A stretch of DNA of 64,000 nucleotides. Source: Candidatus Ruthturnera sp. Tsphm01. Its GTDB lineage: Bacteria > Pseudomonadota > Gammaproteobacteria > PS1 > Pseudothioglobaceae. Every line of letters starts with the position of its first letter. The first letter of the stretch is position 1. Positions 51,909-61,500 of this stretch are shown here, in pieces. The translations under genes and the position numbers were made by a program. The notes below the pieces were generated by a model. The model worked only from the letters and a program-made list of their open reading frames with translations, was not told the origin of the DNA and did no database searches. The stretch covers positions 997,639-1,061,638 of the forward strand of contig CP125320.1 in NCBI GenBank assembly GCA_030142985.1. The letters run 5' to 3'.

Positions 51909-53311
51909 TTATAAAAACTCAAGTTGTTGTGATTGGTTCTGGACCTGGTGGTTATACAGCTGCATTTCGAGCGGCTGATTTAGGCAAACAAGTTACGTTA
52001 ATTGAACGTTATGATGCTTTAGGTGGTGTGTGCCTAAATGTTGGCTGTATCCCTTCTAAAGCACTCCTTCATACTGCCCAAATCATCAATGAGGCAAAAG
52101 AAGCCTCGCATCTAGGTGTTACGTTTAATGAACCAAACATTAATATTGATGATGTACGCACAAATAAAACCAACATTGTCGCTAAATTAACAGCTGGTAT
52201 CAAAGCCTTGGCAAAGGCAAGAAAGGTTGATGTTATAACGGGTTATGGTAAATTTATCTCAGCCAATCAACTTGCAATCGAACATAGCGACGATATCATT
52301 GAATTTGAACAATGCATTATCGCCGCAGGTTCACACGTTACCAAAATCCCTGCCTTTCCATTTGATGATGCTCGCGTGATGGATTCAACAGATGCACTGA
52401 ATCTAATCGATATACCAAAACGTTTGCTGGTAGTAGGTGGTGGTATTATCGGCCTAGAAATGGCAACAGTTTATCATACACTTGGTAGCGAAATCACTGT
52501 AGTTGTACGTTCTGGGCAGCTGATTGCTAGTGCTGACAAAGACATTGTTAGTCCACTATTCAAACGTATTAAAAAACAATACGCCAATATTTTTCTAAAT
52601 ACCAAAGTAACCAGCATGAACGCACTAGATGAAGGCATCAAAGTCGGCTTTGAAGGCAAAAACGCCCCAGAATTTGACACTTTTGATAAAGTGCTAGTCG
52701 CCATTGGTCGCACCCCTAATGGCAAATTAATCGATTGCGAAAAAGCAGGCGTTGAAGTCAACGATTGGGGTTTTATCCCCACAGACAAACAAATGAAAAC
52801 TAACGTTCAAAATATCTACGCCATCGGCGATATTGTGGGTCAGCCCATGCTCGCCCACAAAGCCGTACACGAGGCTAAAGTCGCAGCAGAAGTCATTTGT
52901 GGGCACAAATCAGGCTTTGATGCCCTTACCATACCATCCGTTGCCTACACCGACCCAGAAGTCGCTTGGACAGGCAAAACCGAAAAAGAACTCAAAGTTG
53001 AAGGTGTTGCTTATGAAAAAGGTGTATTCCCTTGGGCAGCTTCAGGTCGTAGTTTAAGTATTGGCAGGTCTGAAGGCATGACCAAAGGCTTGTTTGATGC
53101 AAAAACAGGTAGAATCTTAGGCATGGGTATTTGTGGCACTAATGCAGGTGAGTTAATTGCTGAAGCAACACTTGCTATTGAAATGGGCTGCGATATGGAT
53201 GATATCGCACTCACCATTCACGCCCACCCAACCTTAAGTGAAACCACCGCCTTTGCAACTGAAATGGCGCAGGGTACAATTACAGATTTATTACCCCCTA
53301 AGAAAAAGTAG
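51905..53311 (+). CDS. lpdA: Dihydrolipoamide dehydrogenase (E3)
   Basis: This is the FAD disulfide oxidoreductase that reoxidises lipoamide of pyruvate and 2-oxoglutarate dehydrogenases. The 468-residue protein has VIGSGPGGYTAAFRAADLG, the redox disulfide in GGVCLNVGCIPSKALLH, an NAD site VVGGGIIGLEMATV, and the catalytic HAHPTLSE near the C-terminus. It is coupled to aceF by ATGA. Intact. Confidence 0.97.
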   Translation: MIIKTQVVVIGSGPGGYTAAFRAADLGKQVTLIERYDALGGVCLNVGCIPSKALLHTAQIINEAKEASHLGVTFNEPNINIDDVRTNKTNIVAKLTAGIKALAKARKVDVITGYGKFISANQLAIEHSDDIIEFEQCIIAAGSHVTKIPAFPFDDARVMDSTDALNLIDIPKRLLVVGGGIIGLEMATVYHTLGSEITVVVRSGQLIASADKDIVSPLFKRIKKQYANIFLNTKVTSMNALDEGIKVGFEGKNAPEFDTFDKVLVAIGRTPNGKLIDCEKAGVEVNDWGFIPTDKQMKTNVQNIYAIGDIVGQPMLAHKAVHEAKVAAEVICGHKSGFDALTIPSVAYTDPEVAWTGKTEKELKVEGVAYEKGVFPWAASGRSLSIGRSEGMTKGLFDAKTGRILGMGICGTNAGELIAEATLAIEMGCDMDDIALTIHAHPTLSETTAFATEMAQGTITDLLPPKKK

Positions 53312-53325
53312 TCTATTTTAAGTCT

Positions 53326-53770
53326 ATGCCAAAAATAAAAGATATTCCAACTGTTGATAGACCTAGAGAGAAACTACTCAAAAAAGGCACTGATGCACTA
53401 TCAAAAACTGATCTATTAGCAATTTTATTAGGCAGTGGAATTAAAGGTATAAATGTACAAAAACTCTCTCAAACTATTATTAAGAAATTTGGTACAAATC
53501 TTTTAGATATCACTATAGATGATTTACTGACTATTAAAGGCATTGGTCAAGCTAAAGCAATGCAGATTATTTCAGCAGTTGCTTTAGTTAAAAGAATCTA
53601 TAAAGAACAGAATGGTAATGAATTTATTATTAAAAATTTTAAAGATGTCCTAACACTAGCTCATAACCTAAAAGATAAGAAAAAAGAATACTTAGTTAGT
53701 TTGTATTTGAATTCAAGAAACGCCCTAATTAAAAAAGAAACAATTAGCATTGGCTTGCTAAATAAAAGTT
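53326..53770 (+). pseudogene. radC: RadC-like gene truncated by an IS
   Basis: About 148 codons remain: IKDIPTVDRPREKLLKKG, SKTDLLAILLGSG and the helix-hairpin-helix IKGIGQAKAMQI are RadC/YicR-type, and YLVSLYLNSRNALIKKETIS begins the JAB/MPN domain. The frame enters the IS at 53771 (stop at 53776-53778) just before the metal-binding HNHPSG region, which is absent. No remaining C-terminal piece is seen after the IS. RadC function is unclear even in intact form. Confidence 0.88.
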
Positions 53771-54509
53771 GGGTCTAGATAACTTTAGAGGCATAAAAAC
53801 ATGGTAAATTGTTGTTATGTCAGTAAAAAACAAGTATGTAAAACATGCTCATATTTCTGAGGTTAAATTTAGGCAGATAATTTTGTTGTTTTCTGAGGAT
53901 TTGAGTGCAACTCAAATCTCTCATTTAACAAAAATATCCAGACCAACAGTTAATAAATATTTGACCGCTGTTAGACTCAGGATATTGGAATTATCTTTAC
54001 TTCAATCTGACCCACTAGTGGGTCAGATTGAAGTGGACGAAAGTTATTTTGGCGCACGGCGCGTCCGCGGAAAACGCGGCCGTGACGCCAAGGGTAAGAC
54101 AATAGTATTTGGCTTGTTAAAAAGAGGTAATGAGGTGTATACAGAGATAGTTCCAGATTGCAAAAGCGCTATCCTACAAAGGATTATCAAGGGTAAAGCC
54201 GGTGTAGAGAGTGTTATTCATTCAGATGGGTAGCGTGGGTATAATGGTTTAGTAGATTTTGATTATAAGAAGCATTTTAGGGTATATCATAGCAAGAACA
54301 AGTTTGCTAGAGGAAACTCTCATATTAACGGCATAGAGTCGTTTTGGGAATATGCCAAAACTAGACTAGTAAAATTTAAAGAAATGGATAAAAAGATGTT
54401 TAATCTACACCTTAAGGAATGTGAATTTAGATTCAATAATCGTAAGCAAAGTATTTACAAAATTTTGCTTGGAATTTTTAGAAAAGAGCCTCTAAAGTTA
54501 TCTTGACCC
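53771..54509 (+). mobile_element. IS1595-type insertion sequence (739 bp)
   Basis: The ends GGGTCTAGATAACTTTAGAGGC and the complement of GCCTCTAAAGTTATCTTGACCC match with one difference over 22 bases (listed here in two parts: GGGTC and the GATAACTTTAGAGGC core). One transposase frame lies inside. The 8-bp flanks (TAAAAGTT, TAAATTAT) are not a clean duplication. radC stops on its left and an unrelated fragment begins on its right, so a deletion probably followed insertion. Confidence 0.85.
53817..54506 (+). pseudogene. IS1595-type transposase with one in-frame stop
   Basis: The 229-codon frame has a helix-turn-helix (DLSATQISHLTKISRPTVNKY) and an ISXO2-like DDE core with VDESYFGARRVRGKRGR, HSDG and HINGIESFWEYAK. 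TAG at 54231-54233 replaces a Trp that would be expected after HSDG. The remainder (RGYNGLV to EPLKLS) is fully conserved in frame. One G-to-A change would explain it. Confidence 0.88.
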
Positions 54510-54665
54510 TAAATTATTCCTTTTGATATTGATGATATTTGTTTGATTATTGATAAAGGTTATGACCGAGCAACATTAGAGAACAAGATGGAAAATAGTT
54601 ATAAAAATTATGAAAAGGATGGTCTAATTTGGCATGAAAACACTTTGAAGCCCAATTTGAATTAA
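54510..54665 (+). pseudogene. C-terminal fragment, perhaps a restriction-enzyme remnant
   Basis: An open frame from the IS edge reads IPFDIDDICLIIDKGYDRAT and LENKMENSYKNYEKDGLIWH, then ENTLKPNLN and TAA at 54663-54665. It lacks a start and is cut by the IS. It ends 4 bp before a DNA methyltransferase gene, which suggests the partner endonuclease of a type II system; this is guessed from position only. I do not recognise the sequence. Confidence 0.4.
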
Positions 54666-54669
54666 AACG

Positions 54670-55308
54670 ATGAAAACTAATATTATTTACAACGATGATT
54701 GTATAAAAGCCCTCAATTCAAAAATTGATAAAAAATCCATTGATTTAATTTTTGCAGATCCACCTTACAATTTATCAGGCAATGGTCTGAAATGAAAGGA
54801 CAATAAAACAGGTGGTGACTGGTACATGGTTAATGAAGCGTGAGGCAAAATGACAGCGCCAGAGTTTTTGAAATTTACTCGCCAGTGGGTTGGCGCTTGC
54901 GATAGAGCTTTAAAAGACAAAGGCTCAATATATATCGCTTGTAGTTATTATAACATCAGTGAACCTATGATTGTTTTAAAGCAATTAAGTTACAAAATTA
55001 ACAACATCATTACATGGTATAAAAGCAATGCCATGCCGAATATGACTAAACGCATTTTTACTCATTCTACTGAGTTTGTAATTTGGGCGGTTAAAGGTAG
55101 TGGCTGGACTTTTAACTATGAAAAACAAAAGGATGGAAGGCTTAAACAAATGCGTGATTTGTGGCAGATGCCATTAGTACAAGGCAAAGAGCGTATAAGA
55201 GGTAGTAGCACAACAGCTTATGTTGCCAAAAAATACGAACGACAATGGATTGGCATAGAAAAAGATAAAAATTATATTAAAATTTCAACAAAAAGATTGA
55301 GTAAATAA
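54670..55308 (+). pseudogene. Type II DNA adenine methyltransferase, decayed
   Basis: From ATG at 54670 one frame of 213 codons gives an N6-adenine (beta-group) methyltransferase: DPPY in LIFADPPYNLSGNG and the RALKDKGSIYIACSYYN region. TGA at 54793-54795 and at 54841-54843 fall where Trp is expected. Near the end, KERIRG jumps straight to SSTTAYVAKKYERQWIGIE, so the HPTQKP segment and most of the FxGxG SAM loop have been deleted in frame. It resembles the HinfI/DpnA group. It cannot be functional as it stands. Confidence 0.82.
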
Positions 55309-55317
55309 GGAAAACAA

Positions 55318-55971
55318 ATGAACACAACACAAGCAAGAAAAAACGTCATTGAGCAACAAATTCGCCCTTGGGGTGGTTTAAATTACATTGCCAATAATGC
55401 ACTTAAAGATACGCCAAGAGAAAATTTCGTACCAGAGAAATATAAAAATCTAACCTTTGCAGATATTGAAATTCCACTTACAGATAAAGCAAAAATGCTT
55501 TTTCCGAAGATTGAAGGGCGCTTGCTAGATACGCTTAATATTCAAAAACATGAAACTGTATTAGAAGTGGGTACGGGTAGTGGTTATTTAACAGCTGTTC
55601 TGTCAAAATTATGCAAATCTGTAACCAGCATTGAAATTGATGAGACACTTAGTCATAGCGCCCAAGAAAAAATTAATGCATTGGGGGTTAATAATGTTAA
55701 TTTAAAAGTGGGAGATGCTTCAAAGGGATGGCATTCTGATGATTTTTTTGATGTGGTCATTGTTGGTAGTTCGGTGCCTAAAATTACAGGTCGTTACTTT
55801 CACTTATTAAATGTAGGTGGTAGAATCTTTGTGATTGAAGGAGCTGGAAATATCATGAGTGCAAAATTGATTACTCGTATTAGTGAGCATCAATGGGACA
55901 CAAAATCCTTATTTGAAACACAACTAGACCCCATGCAAGGGTTAGAGTCATCAGCCAGTTTTGAATTTTAA
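55318..55971 (+). CDS. pcm: Protein-L-isoaspartate O-methyltransferase family protein
   Basis: The 217-residue SAM methyltransferase has IEQQIRPWG at the N-terminus, the SAM motif VLEVGTGSGYLTAVLSKLC, VTSIEIDE, and KVGDASKGW. PCMT repairs isoaspartyl residues, but many bacterial members of this shorter type have no tested function. GGAAAAC stands before the ATG. It is followed 3 bp later by the RND gene. Confidence 0.85.
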   Translation: MNTTQARKNVIEQQIRPWGGLNYIANNALKDTPRENFVPEKYKNLTFADIEIPLTDKAKMLFPKIEGRLLDTLNIQKHETVLEVGTGSGYLTAVLSKLCKSVTSIEIDETLSHSAQEKINALGVNNVNLKVGDASKGWHSDDFFDVVIVGSSVPKITGRYFHLLNVGGRIFVIEGAGNIMSAKLITRISEHQWDTKSLFETQLDPMQGLESSASFEF

Positions 55972-55974
55972 ACC

Positions 55975-58356
55975 ATGAATGTGTTTTTTGACTTTGTTCT
56001 GAAAAAAGCCTTATTAGGGCTTGCACTTTTGTCACTGGTTGCTATATTTTTTATTGCTCAAATTCCTGATTTTCAACTGGATGCCTCTTCAGATTCTTTG
56101 GTGCTAGAAGGTGATGAAAACCTACGCTACTACCAAAGTATTAAAAAAAATTATGGGTCTGATGATTATTTGGTTATTTCTTATCAGGTTGAAAGTAATT
56201 TACTAGCGCCTGAACAACTCAACCATCTTAGAAAATTTAGACAAGATTTAACCAAAATTAACCAAGTCAAGTCGGTGACAACTATTTTAGATGTGCCACT
56301 CTTTAGATCACCCCCCTTATCTTTAATGGATTTAGCTGGTAAAAGTATCAGTATTGATAATGGTAATGCTAACTTAGCTTTGGCCAATGATGAATTTAAA
56401 AATTCACCTTTATATGCCAATAATTTAGTCAGCAAAGATGGTAAGACAACCGCTGTTTTAGTGGCACTAAAAGACAATCAAAAATTCAAAGAACTGCGTG
56501 AAAATCGTGACAAAATGCGCCTTCAAAGGGTTAATAATAAATTGTCAAATAATCAACAATTAAGACTTAAAATTATCGAAAAGCAAGTTTTAAAAAATGC
56601 CACTGCCCAGAGTCAATTACAAGCGCAAACAATTGCCCAAATTCGAACCACTATCAGCCAATATTCAGACAAGGCTCACCTATTTTTAGGCGGTCTGCCT
56701 ATGATTACCACTGATATTGTGGCTTATATTAGTAGTGATTTAATCATATTTAGCTTGGCAGTTATTGGGCTAATGAGTTTAATCTTAATGATGATTTTCA
56801 AAAGCATTCGCTGGGTCATTATGCCAATCGGCATTAGTATTGTTAGCGCGCTTATCATGACAGGTGTTTTGGCTTATTTGGGTTGGAAAGTTACCGTTAT
56901 TTCATCTAACTTTTTCTCATTATTACTGGTGATGACACTTTCTGTGGTTATTCATCTCGTGGTTAGATATAGAGAAATTGCCCAGCTCAATCCAGAGTTT
57001 GGCTCAAACCAGCTCATTAAAAACACTTTGTCACAAATGTTCAAACCTTGTCTTTTCACAACTTTAACCACGTTTGTGGCTTTTGGTTCTTTGCTTATTA
57101 GTGGCATCAGACCCGTGATTGATTTTGGCTTAATGATGTCAATTGGTGTCACTATTGCCTTAACATTGTCATTTCTTGCTTTTCCGATGATTATGAGTTT
57201 ATTACCAAAAGCGAAAATTGAAAAACATAAAACTGAATTAAGTATCACCACTTCATTGGCTAAATTTGTAAAAAAATTTGGCAATCATTTGTTGGTGATA
57301 TTAATAATATTTGTGATAGGCGCTGGATTTGGGGTTAGTAAACTTAGTGTTGAAAATCGTTTTATTGATTATTTTAAAAAAAACACAGAAATCAACCAAG
57401 GTTTAACCTTAATTGATAAAAAACTAGGCGGCACCATTCCACTGGAAATTATCTTTGATGATTTGGCGGAAGACTATTGGTTTGATGAAGATTTGCGTAA
57501 TGAGATACATGAAGTCCATCAATATCTTGATTCTTTAGAAGAAACTGGCAAGGTTTTGTCAATTGACACCCTAATGCAACTTTTAACCCAAGTCAATAAT
57601 AATGAGGTACTTAATGGATTTTTCTTAAATATTGTCCGCTCTCAACTGCCTGAAAGCGCTAAAACGCAAATACTATACCCTTATTCATCTGAGGATAGCG
57701 GGCAACTCAGAATGATTATCCGCATTCAAGAAACTAATAAAGGATTAAAACGTAATGAGTTGATTAATAAAATTCAACGCCATATTTCTACCGATCTTGG
57801 ATTTAAGCCAGGCAGTTTTCATTTAAGTGGCATGTTGGTTTTGTATAACAATATGCTACAAAGTTTATTTGATTCGCAAATCAAGACTATTGCTGTCGTA
57901 TTTGTGATGATTTTTATTATGTTTTTGTTTATTTTTAAATCAATTAGCTTGTCTATCCTTGCGTTGATTCCAAACACTTTACCGTCGCTTTTTATTCTTG
58001 GTATTATGGGACTATTAAACATCCCGCTGGATTTAATGACCATCACCATTTCAGCAATTGCCATTGGTATTGGTGTTGATAATGCTATTCACTACATTCA
58101 CCGCTTCAAAGATGAATTTAAAAAAGATGGGGACTATATAGCGACGATGTATCGCTCTCATGCCAGCATTGGTTTGGCAATGTTTTATACATCAATTACG
58201 GTAACAATAGGCTTCTTAATTTTGGCTTTATCTAACTTTATACCCAGTATTTACTTTGGTGTATTTACTGCCATTGCAATGCTTAGTGCGCTACTTGCTA
58301 ACCTGACCCTATTGCCTAAATTAATACTCATGATAAAGCCAAAAATTAACCCATAA
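55975..58356 (+). CDS. RND/MMPL-superfamily exporter
   Basis: The 793-residue inner-membrane protein has 12 helices in two repeats. Each repeat has one membrane segment, a large periplasmic loop (roughly 30-255 and 450-635) and five membrane segments. The second-half ISAIAIGIGVDNAIHYIHRF with membrane Asp is the RND motif. It has no adjacent adaptor or outer-membrane gene. HpnN-like or MmpL-like lipid transport is the likely class, but the substrate is unknown. Confidence 0.85.
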   Translation: MNVFFDFVLKKALLGLALLSLVAIFFIAQIPDFQLDASSDSLVLEGDENLRYYQSIKKNYGSDDYLVISYQVESNLLAPEQLNHLRKFRQDLTKINQVKSVTTILDVPLFRSPPLSLMDLAGKSISIDNGNANLALANDEFKNSPLYANNLVSKDGKTTAVLVALKDNQKFKELRENRDKMRLQRVNNKLSNNQQLRLKIIEKQVLKNATAQSQLQAQTIAQIRTTISQYSDKAHLFLGGLPMITTDIVAYISSDLIIFSLAVIGLMSLILMMIFKSIRWVIMPIGISIVSALIMTGVLAYLGWKVTVISSNFFSLLLVMTLSVVIHLVVRYREIAQLNPEFGSNQLIKNTLSQMFKPCLFTTLTTFVAFGSLLISGIRPVIDFGLMMSIGVTIALTLSFLAFPMIMSLLPKAKIEKHKTELSITTSLAKFVKKFGNHLLVILIIFVIGAGFGVSKLSVENRFIDYFKKNTEINQGLTLIDKKLGGTIPLEIIFDDLAEDYWFDEDLRNEIHEVHQYLDSLEETGKVLSIDTLMQLLTQVNNNEVLNGFFLNIVRSQLPESAKTQILYPYSSEDSGQLRMIIRIQETNKGLKRNELINKIQRHISTDLGFKPGSFHLSGMLVLYNNMLQSLFDSQIKTIAVVFVMIFIMFLFIFKSISLSILALIPNTLPSLFILGIMGLLNIPLDLMTITISAIAIGIGVDNAIHYIHRFKDEFKKDGDYIATMYRSHASIGLAMFYTSITVTIGFLILALSNFIPSIYFGVFTAIAMLSALLANLTLLPKLILMIKPKINP

Positions 58357-58413
58357 AGCGCCAACAAATTAAAAAAAGAATATGCCAGCAGTATTCATTT
58401 ATCGTTAATACCT

Positions 58414-59973
58414 ATGCCAAAACAACATTATTTTGACGTTTTAATTATTGGTACGGGTAGTGCTGGATTAATGAGTGCACTACAGTTATCAGATGATTTA
58501 AGCATTGCGCTGATTGCCAAGGATAAAATATTAGAAGGTAGTTCGTACTATGCACAAGGCGGTATATCTGCTGTGTTAGATATAAATGATAACTTCACCA
58601 CGCACATACAAGATACCTTGTCAACTGCAAAAGGCTTGGGTGATAAAACTGCCATCCGCTTTATGGTTGAAAATGCACCCAAAGCCATTGCCTCATTAGA
58701 GCGCTCAGGTGTTAAATTTACCAAAGATAAAGATAATTACCATTTAACTACTGAAGGCGGTCATAGCCATAGAAGAGTGGCGCATGTTGCTGATAAAACA
58801 GGGCAATCAATCCAAATTAACCTGCTTAAAAGTGTTAAAACAAAAAGCAACATAACGCTTTTTGAAAACTATATTGCCATTGATTTATTAATCAAATCCC
58901 ACAGCTGTTATGGTGCTTATATTCTTAATAAGAATACTCTCAAAGTTGAAAGTTTCATCTCCTATAAAACCATTATTGCCACAGGTGGCGCATCAAAAGC
59001 TTATCTTTATACCTCTAACCCAGATACATCAACTGGTGATGGCATTGCTATGGCTTATCGAGCAAAATGTGTAATTACTAATATGGAATTTACCCAGTTT
59101 CATCCTACTTGTCTTTATCATCCGCATGCAAAATCTTTTTTAATCACCGAAGCACTTCGTGGCGAAGGTGGTAAATTAATTTTGCCAAATGGCAAGGCTT
59201 TTATGCACGAATTTGATAATCGAGAAGAACTTGCACCACGTGATATTGTTGCTCGTGCAATTGATGCGCAAATAAAAACCCACGGCCTTGATTGTGTTTA
59301 TTTAGACATTTCATTTAAAGACAAAGATTGGATTAAGCAACATTTCCCAACCATTTATAAAAAATGTCAATCGCTTGGCATTGATATCACTACAGATGCC
59401 ATTCCTGTTGTACCTGCTGCGCATTACACTTGTGGCGGTGTGCAAACCAATCTTGATGGTCAAACTAATGTAGACAATTTATACGCCGTTGGTGAAGTCG
59501 CACACACAGGTGTGCATGGCGCTAACCGTATGGCGAGTAATTCTTTGTTAGAATGTGTGGTATTTGCCAAATCTTGTGCTAATCATATCAACCAACAATC
59601 AATAACATTAACGCATAAAAAATTTAACCAGTGGGATGCTTCCAGAGTGGCACCTTCAAAAGAAAAAGTAGTGGTGTCTCACCTATGGGATGAAATTCGC
59701 CGTATTATGTGGAATTTTGTTGGCATTGTACGCTCTAACAAACGCCTAAAATATGCACAACACCGCCTAAACCAAATTCAAGCAGAAGTGAATGATTATT
59801 ACAAAATTTATTTAATCTCTAGTGATTTAATTGAACTAAGAAACCTTGTGCAAGCCGCGCAATTAATTGTTCAATCTGCAATTTCTAGAACAGAAAGCAG
59901 AGGATTACATTACAATGAAGACTATCCGCAACAAGCAAATCAAGCAACCGATACCATTATTAAAAAATCATGA
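58414..59973 (+). CDS. nadB: L-aspartate oxidase
   Basis: This is the first enzyme of de novo NAD synthesis, a flavoprotein oxidising aspartate to iminoaspartate. The 519-residue protein has LIIGTGSAGLMSALQL, GSSYYAQGGISAVL, TEGGHSHRRVAH, EFTQFHPTCLYHP, AAHYTCGGVQTN and HGANRMASNSLLECVVF, the complete set. Its stop overlaps the def start (ATGA). nadA and nadC are not in the window. Confidence 0.96.
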   Translation: MPKQHYFDVLIIGTGSAGLMSALQLSDDLSIALIAKDKILEGSSYYAQGGISAVLDINDNFTTHIQDTLSTAKGLGDKTAIRFMVENAPKAIASLERSGVKFTKDKDNYHLTTEGGHSHRRVAHVADKTGQSIQINLLKSVKTKSNITLFENYIAIDLLIKSHSCYGAYILNKNTLKVESFISYKTIIATGGASKAYLYTSNPDTSTGDGIAMAYRAKCVITNMEFTQFHPTCLYHPHAKSFLITEALRGEGGKLILPNGKAFMHEFDNREELAPRDIVARAIDAQIKTHGLDCVYLDISFKDKDWIKQHFPTIYKKCQSLGIDITTDAIPVVPAAHYTCGGVQTNLDGQTNVDNLYAVGEVAHTGVHGANRMASNSLLECVVFAKSCANHINQQSITLTHKKFNQWDASRVAPSKEKVVVSHLWDEIRRIMWNFVGIVRSNKRLKYAQHRLNQIQAEVNDYYKIYLISSDLIELRNLVQAAQLIVQSAISRTESRGLHYNEDYPQQANQATDTIIKKS

Positions 59974-60512
59974 TTCTACCCATCTTAAACTACCCTGATA
60001 AGCGCCTAAGAACCAAAGCCAATTACGTAAACACGATTGATGAAACCATACAGATTTTAATCAAAGACATGTTTGAAACCATGTATGCCAAAGGTGGCAT
60101 TGGCTTGGCCGCCACTCAAGTCGACCAACATTTACAAGTGGTGGTGATTGATGCGCCAGACTCACAAGATGAGTATAAATTATTATTAAAAAACCGCCAA
60201 AAGGAGCCACAAAAGCAACGCCCTTTGTGTTTTATTAACCCAAAAATTAAGAAAAGATATGGGCAGGAAAAACACACTGAAGGTTGTCTATCCGTGCCAA
60301 ATTTTCAAGCAGAAGTGCAACGTTATAATCACATTAAAGTTGAAGCGCTCAACGAAAAAGGCGAGATATTTACCTTACAAGCAACGGGGCTACTTGCTAT
60401 TTGCATCCAGCATGAACTGGATCATTTAAAGGGTATTTTGTTTGTTGATTATTTATCTAAACTCAAACAAAAACGCCTACTAGAAAAAACAAAAAAGATG
60501 ACTAAGAATTAA
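59970..60512 (+). CDS. def: Peptide deformylase
   Basis: Def removes N-formyl from nascent proteins. The 180-residue metalloenzyme has motif 1 GGIGLAATQVD, motif 2 EGCLSVPN and motif 3 QHELDHLKG. It is coupled to nadB by 4 bases. The usual partner fmt is not adjacent. Confidence 0.96.
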   Translation: MILPILNYPDKRLRTKANYVNTIDETIQILIKDMFETMYAKGGIGLAATQVDQHLQVVVIDAPDSQDEYKLLLKNRQKEPQKQRPLCFINPKIKKRYGQEKHTEGCLSVPNFQAEVQRYNHIKVEALNEKGEIFTLQATGLLAICIQHELDHLKGILFVDYLSKLKQKRLLEKTKKMTKN

Positions 60513-60516
60513 GTCT

Positions 60517-61500
60517 GTGTCAATCCAAATTGACCAGTACAAGCTTAATTCGCAAGTATTGCTTGCGCCCATGGCTGGCACTAGTGACAAGCCATTTAGG
60601 CTGTTGTGCAAATCCCAAGGTGCGGCATTAACAACCTCAGAAATGGTGGTACTGCAAGATCATTTACTGGATACCAACAAGTCCAAATACCGCCTAGACT
60701 TTGAAGGGGAAACAGCGCCAATTAGCGTTCAGATAGCTGGCTCTAGCGCTTTAGAATTAGCAGAATCTGCCAAAAAAGCAGTTGAATTTGGTGCACACAT
60801 TATTGATATCAATATGGGCTGCCCTGCCAAAAAAGTCTGCAACAAGGCAGCAGGCTCTGCACTAATGCAAGATGAGCAGTTGGTTCAAGATATTTTAGAG
60901 TCTGTTGTCAATGCGGTTAATATTCCAGTCACCTTAAAAATACGAACTGGCTGGGATGTTAGCCATAAAAATGCCCCAATTATCGCCCAAATTGCACAAA
61001 AATCTGGCATTCAAATGATCAGCATACATGGCAGAACCAAAGAGGATAAATACAAAGGCGAAGCAGAATATCACACTATTAAAGATGTGGTGCGTCAAGT
61101 TAATATTCCAGTGATTGCCAATGGCGACATTACCAGTGCAGATAAAGCTAAGCAAGTCCTAGAATATACAGGTGCAAGTGGGATTATGGTTGGTAGGGCA
61201 ACACAAGGAAATCCTTGGATTATTCATGAAATTGACCACTTTCTTAAAACTGGACAATATGCCCAAACCATCCCGCTTGAGTTTAAAAAACAAGTCATTC
61301 TTAGTCATATTCAACAAATTTATCAATTTTATCAATTTTATGGAGATTTTTTAGGTTTAAGGCTCGCCAGAAAGCACATTTTTTGGTATGCTACACATCT
61401 TGATAAAAAACATGTCCAGCAATTTTGGCAAAGCATTAATCGAATTAATAACCAAAAACAACAATTCAACCTACTTGAAAATTACTTGCAACAATTATGA
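60517..61500 (+). CDS. dusB: tRNA-dihydrouridine synthase B
   Basis: This FMN enzyme reduces uridine in the tRNA D-loop. The frame starts with GTG at 60517. The 327-residue protein has VLLAPMAGTSDKPFRLLCK, the catalytic Cys region NMGCPAKKVCNKAAGSAL, LKIRTGWD, SIHGRTKEDKYKG and VIANGDI. It overlaps fis by 4 bases, the classical dusB-fis operon of gammaproteobacteria. Confidence 0.96.
   Translation: MSIQIDQYKLNSQVLLAPMAGTSDKPFRLLCKSQGAALTTSEMVVLQDHLLDTNKSKYRLDFEGETAPISVQIAGSSALELAESAKKAVEFGAHIIDINMGCPAKKVCNKAAGSALMQDEQLVQDILESVVNAVNIPVTLKIRTGWDVSHKNAPIIAQIAQKSGIQMISIHGRTKEDKYKGEAEYHTIKDVVRQVNIPVIANGDITSADKAKQVLEYTGASGIMVGRATQGNPWIIHEIDHFLKTGQYAQTIPLEFKKQVILSHIQQIYQFYQFYGDFLGLRLARKHIFWYATHLDKKHVQQFWQSINRINNQKQQFNLLENYLQQL

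Noticed and set aside
53817-54233. Short transposase as an intact gene
   Set aside because: It ends at a TAG after HSDG while the rest of the IS1595 transposase continues in the same frame to 54506, so it is one interrupted gene.
23020-55308. Alternative genetic code or general stop-codon recoding
   Set aside because: All housekeeping genes end normally at TAA, TAG or TGA and use TGG for Trp and CAA/CAG for Gln. The affected frames are accessory or mobile genes, some with frameshifts or deletions too.
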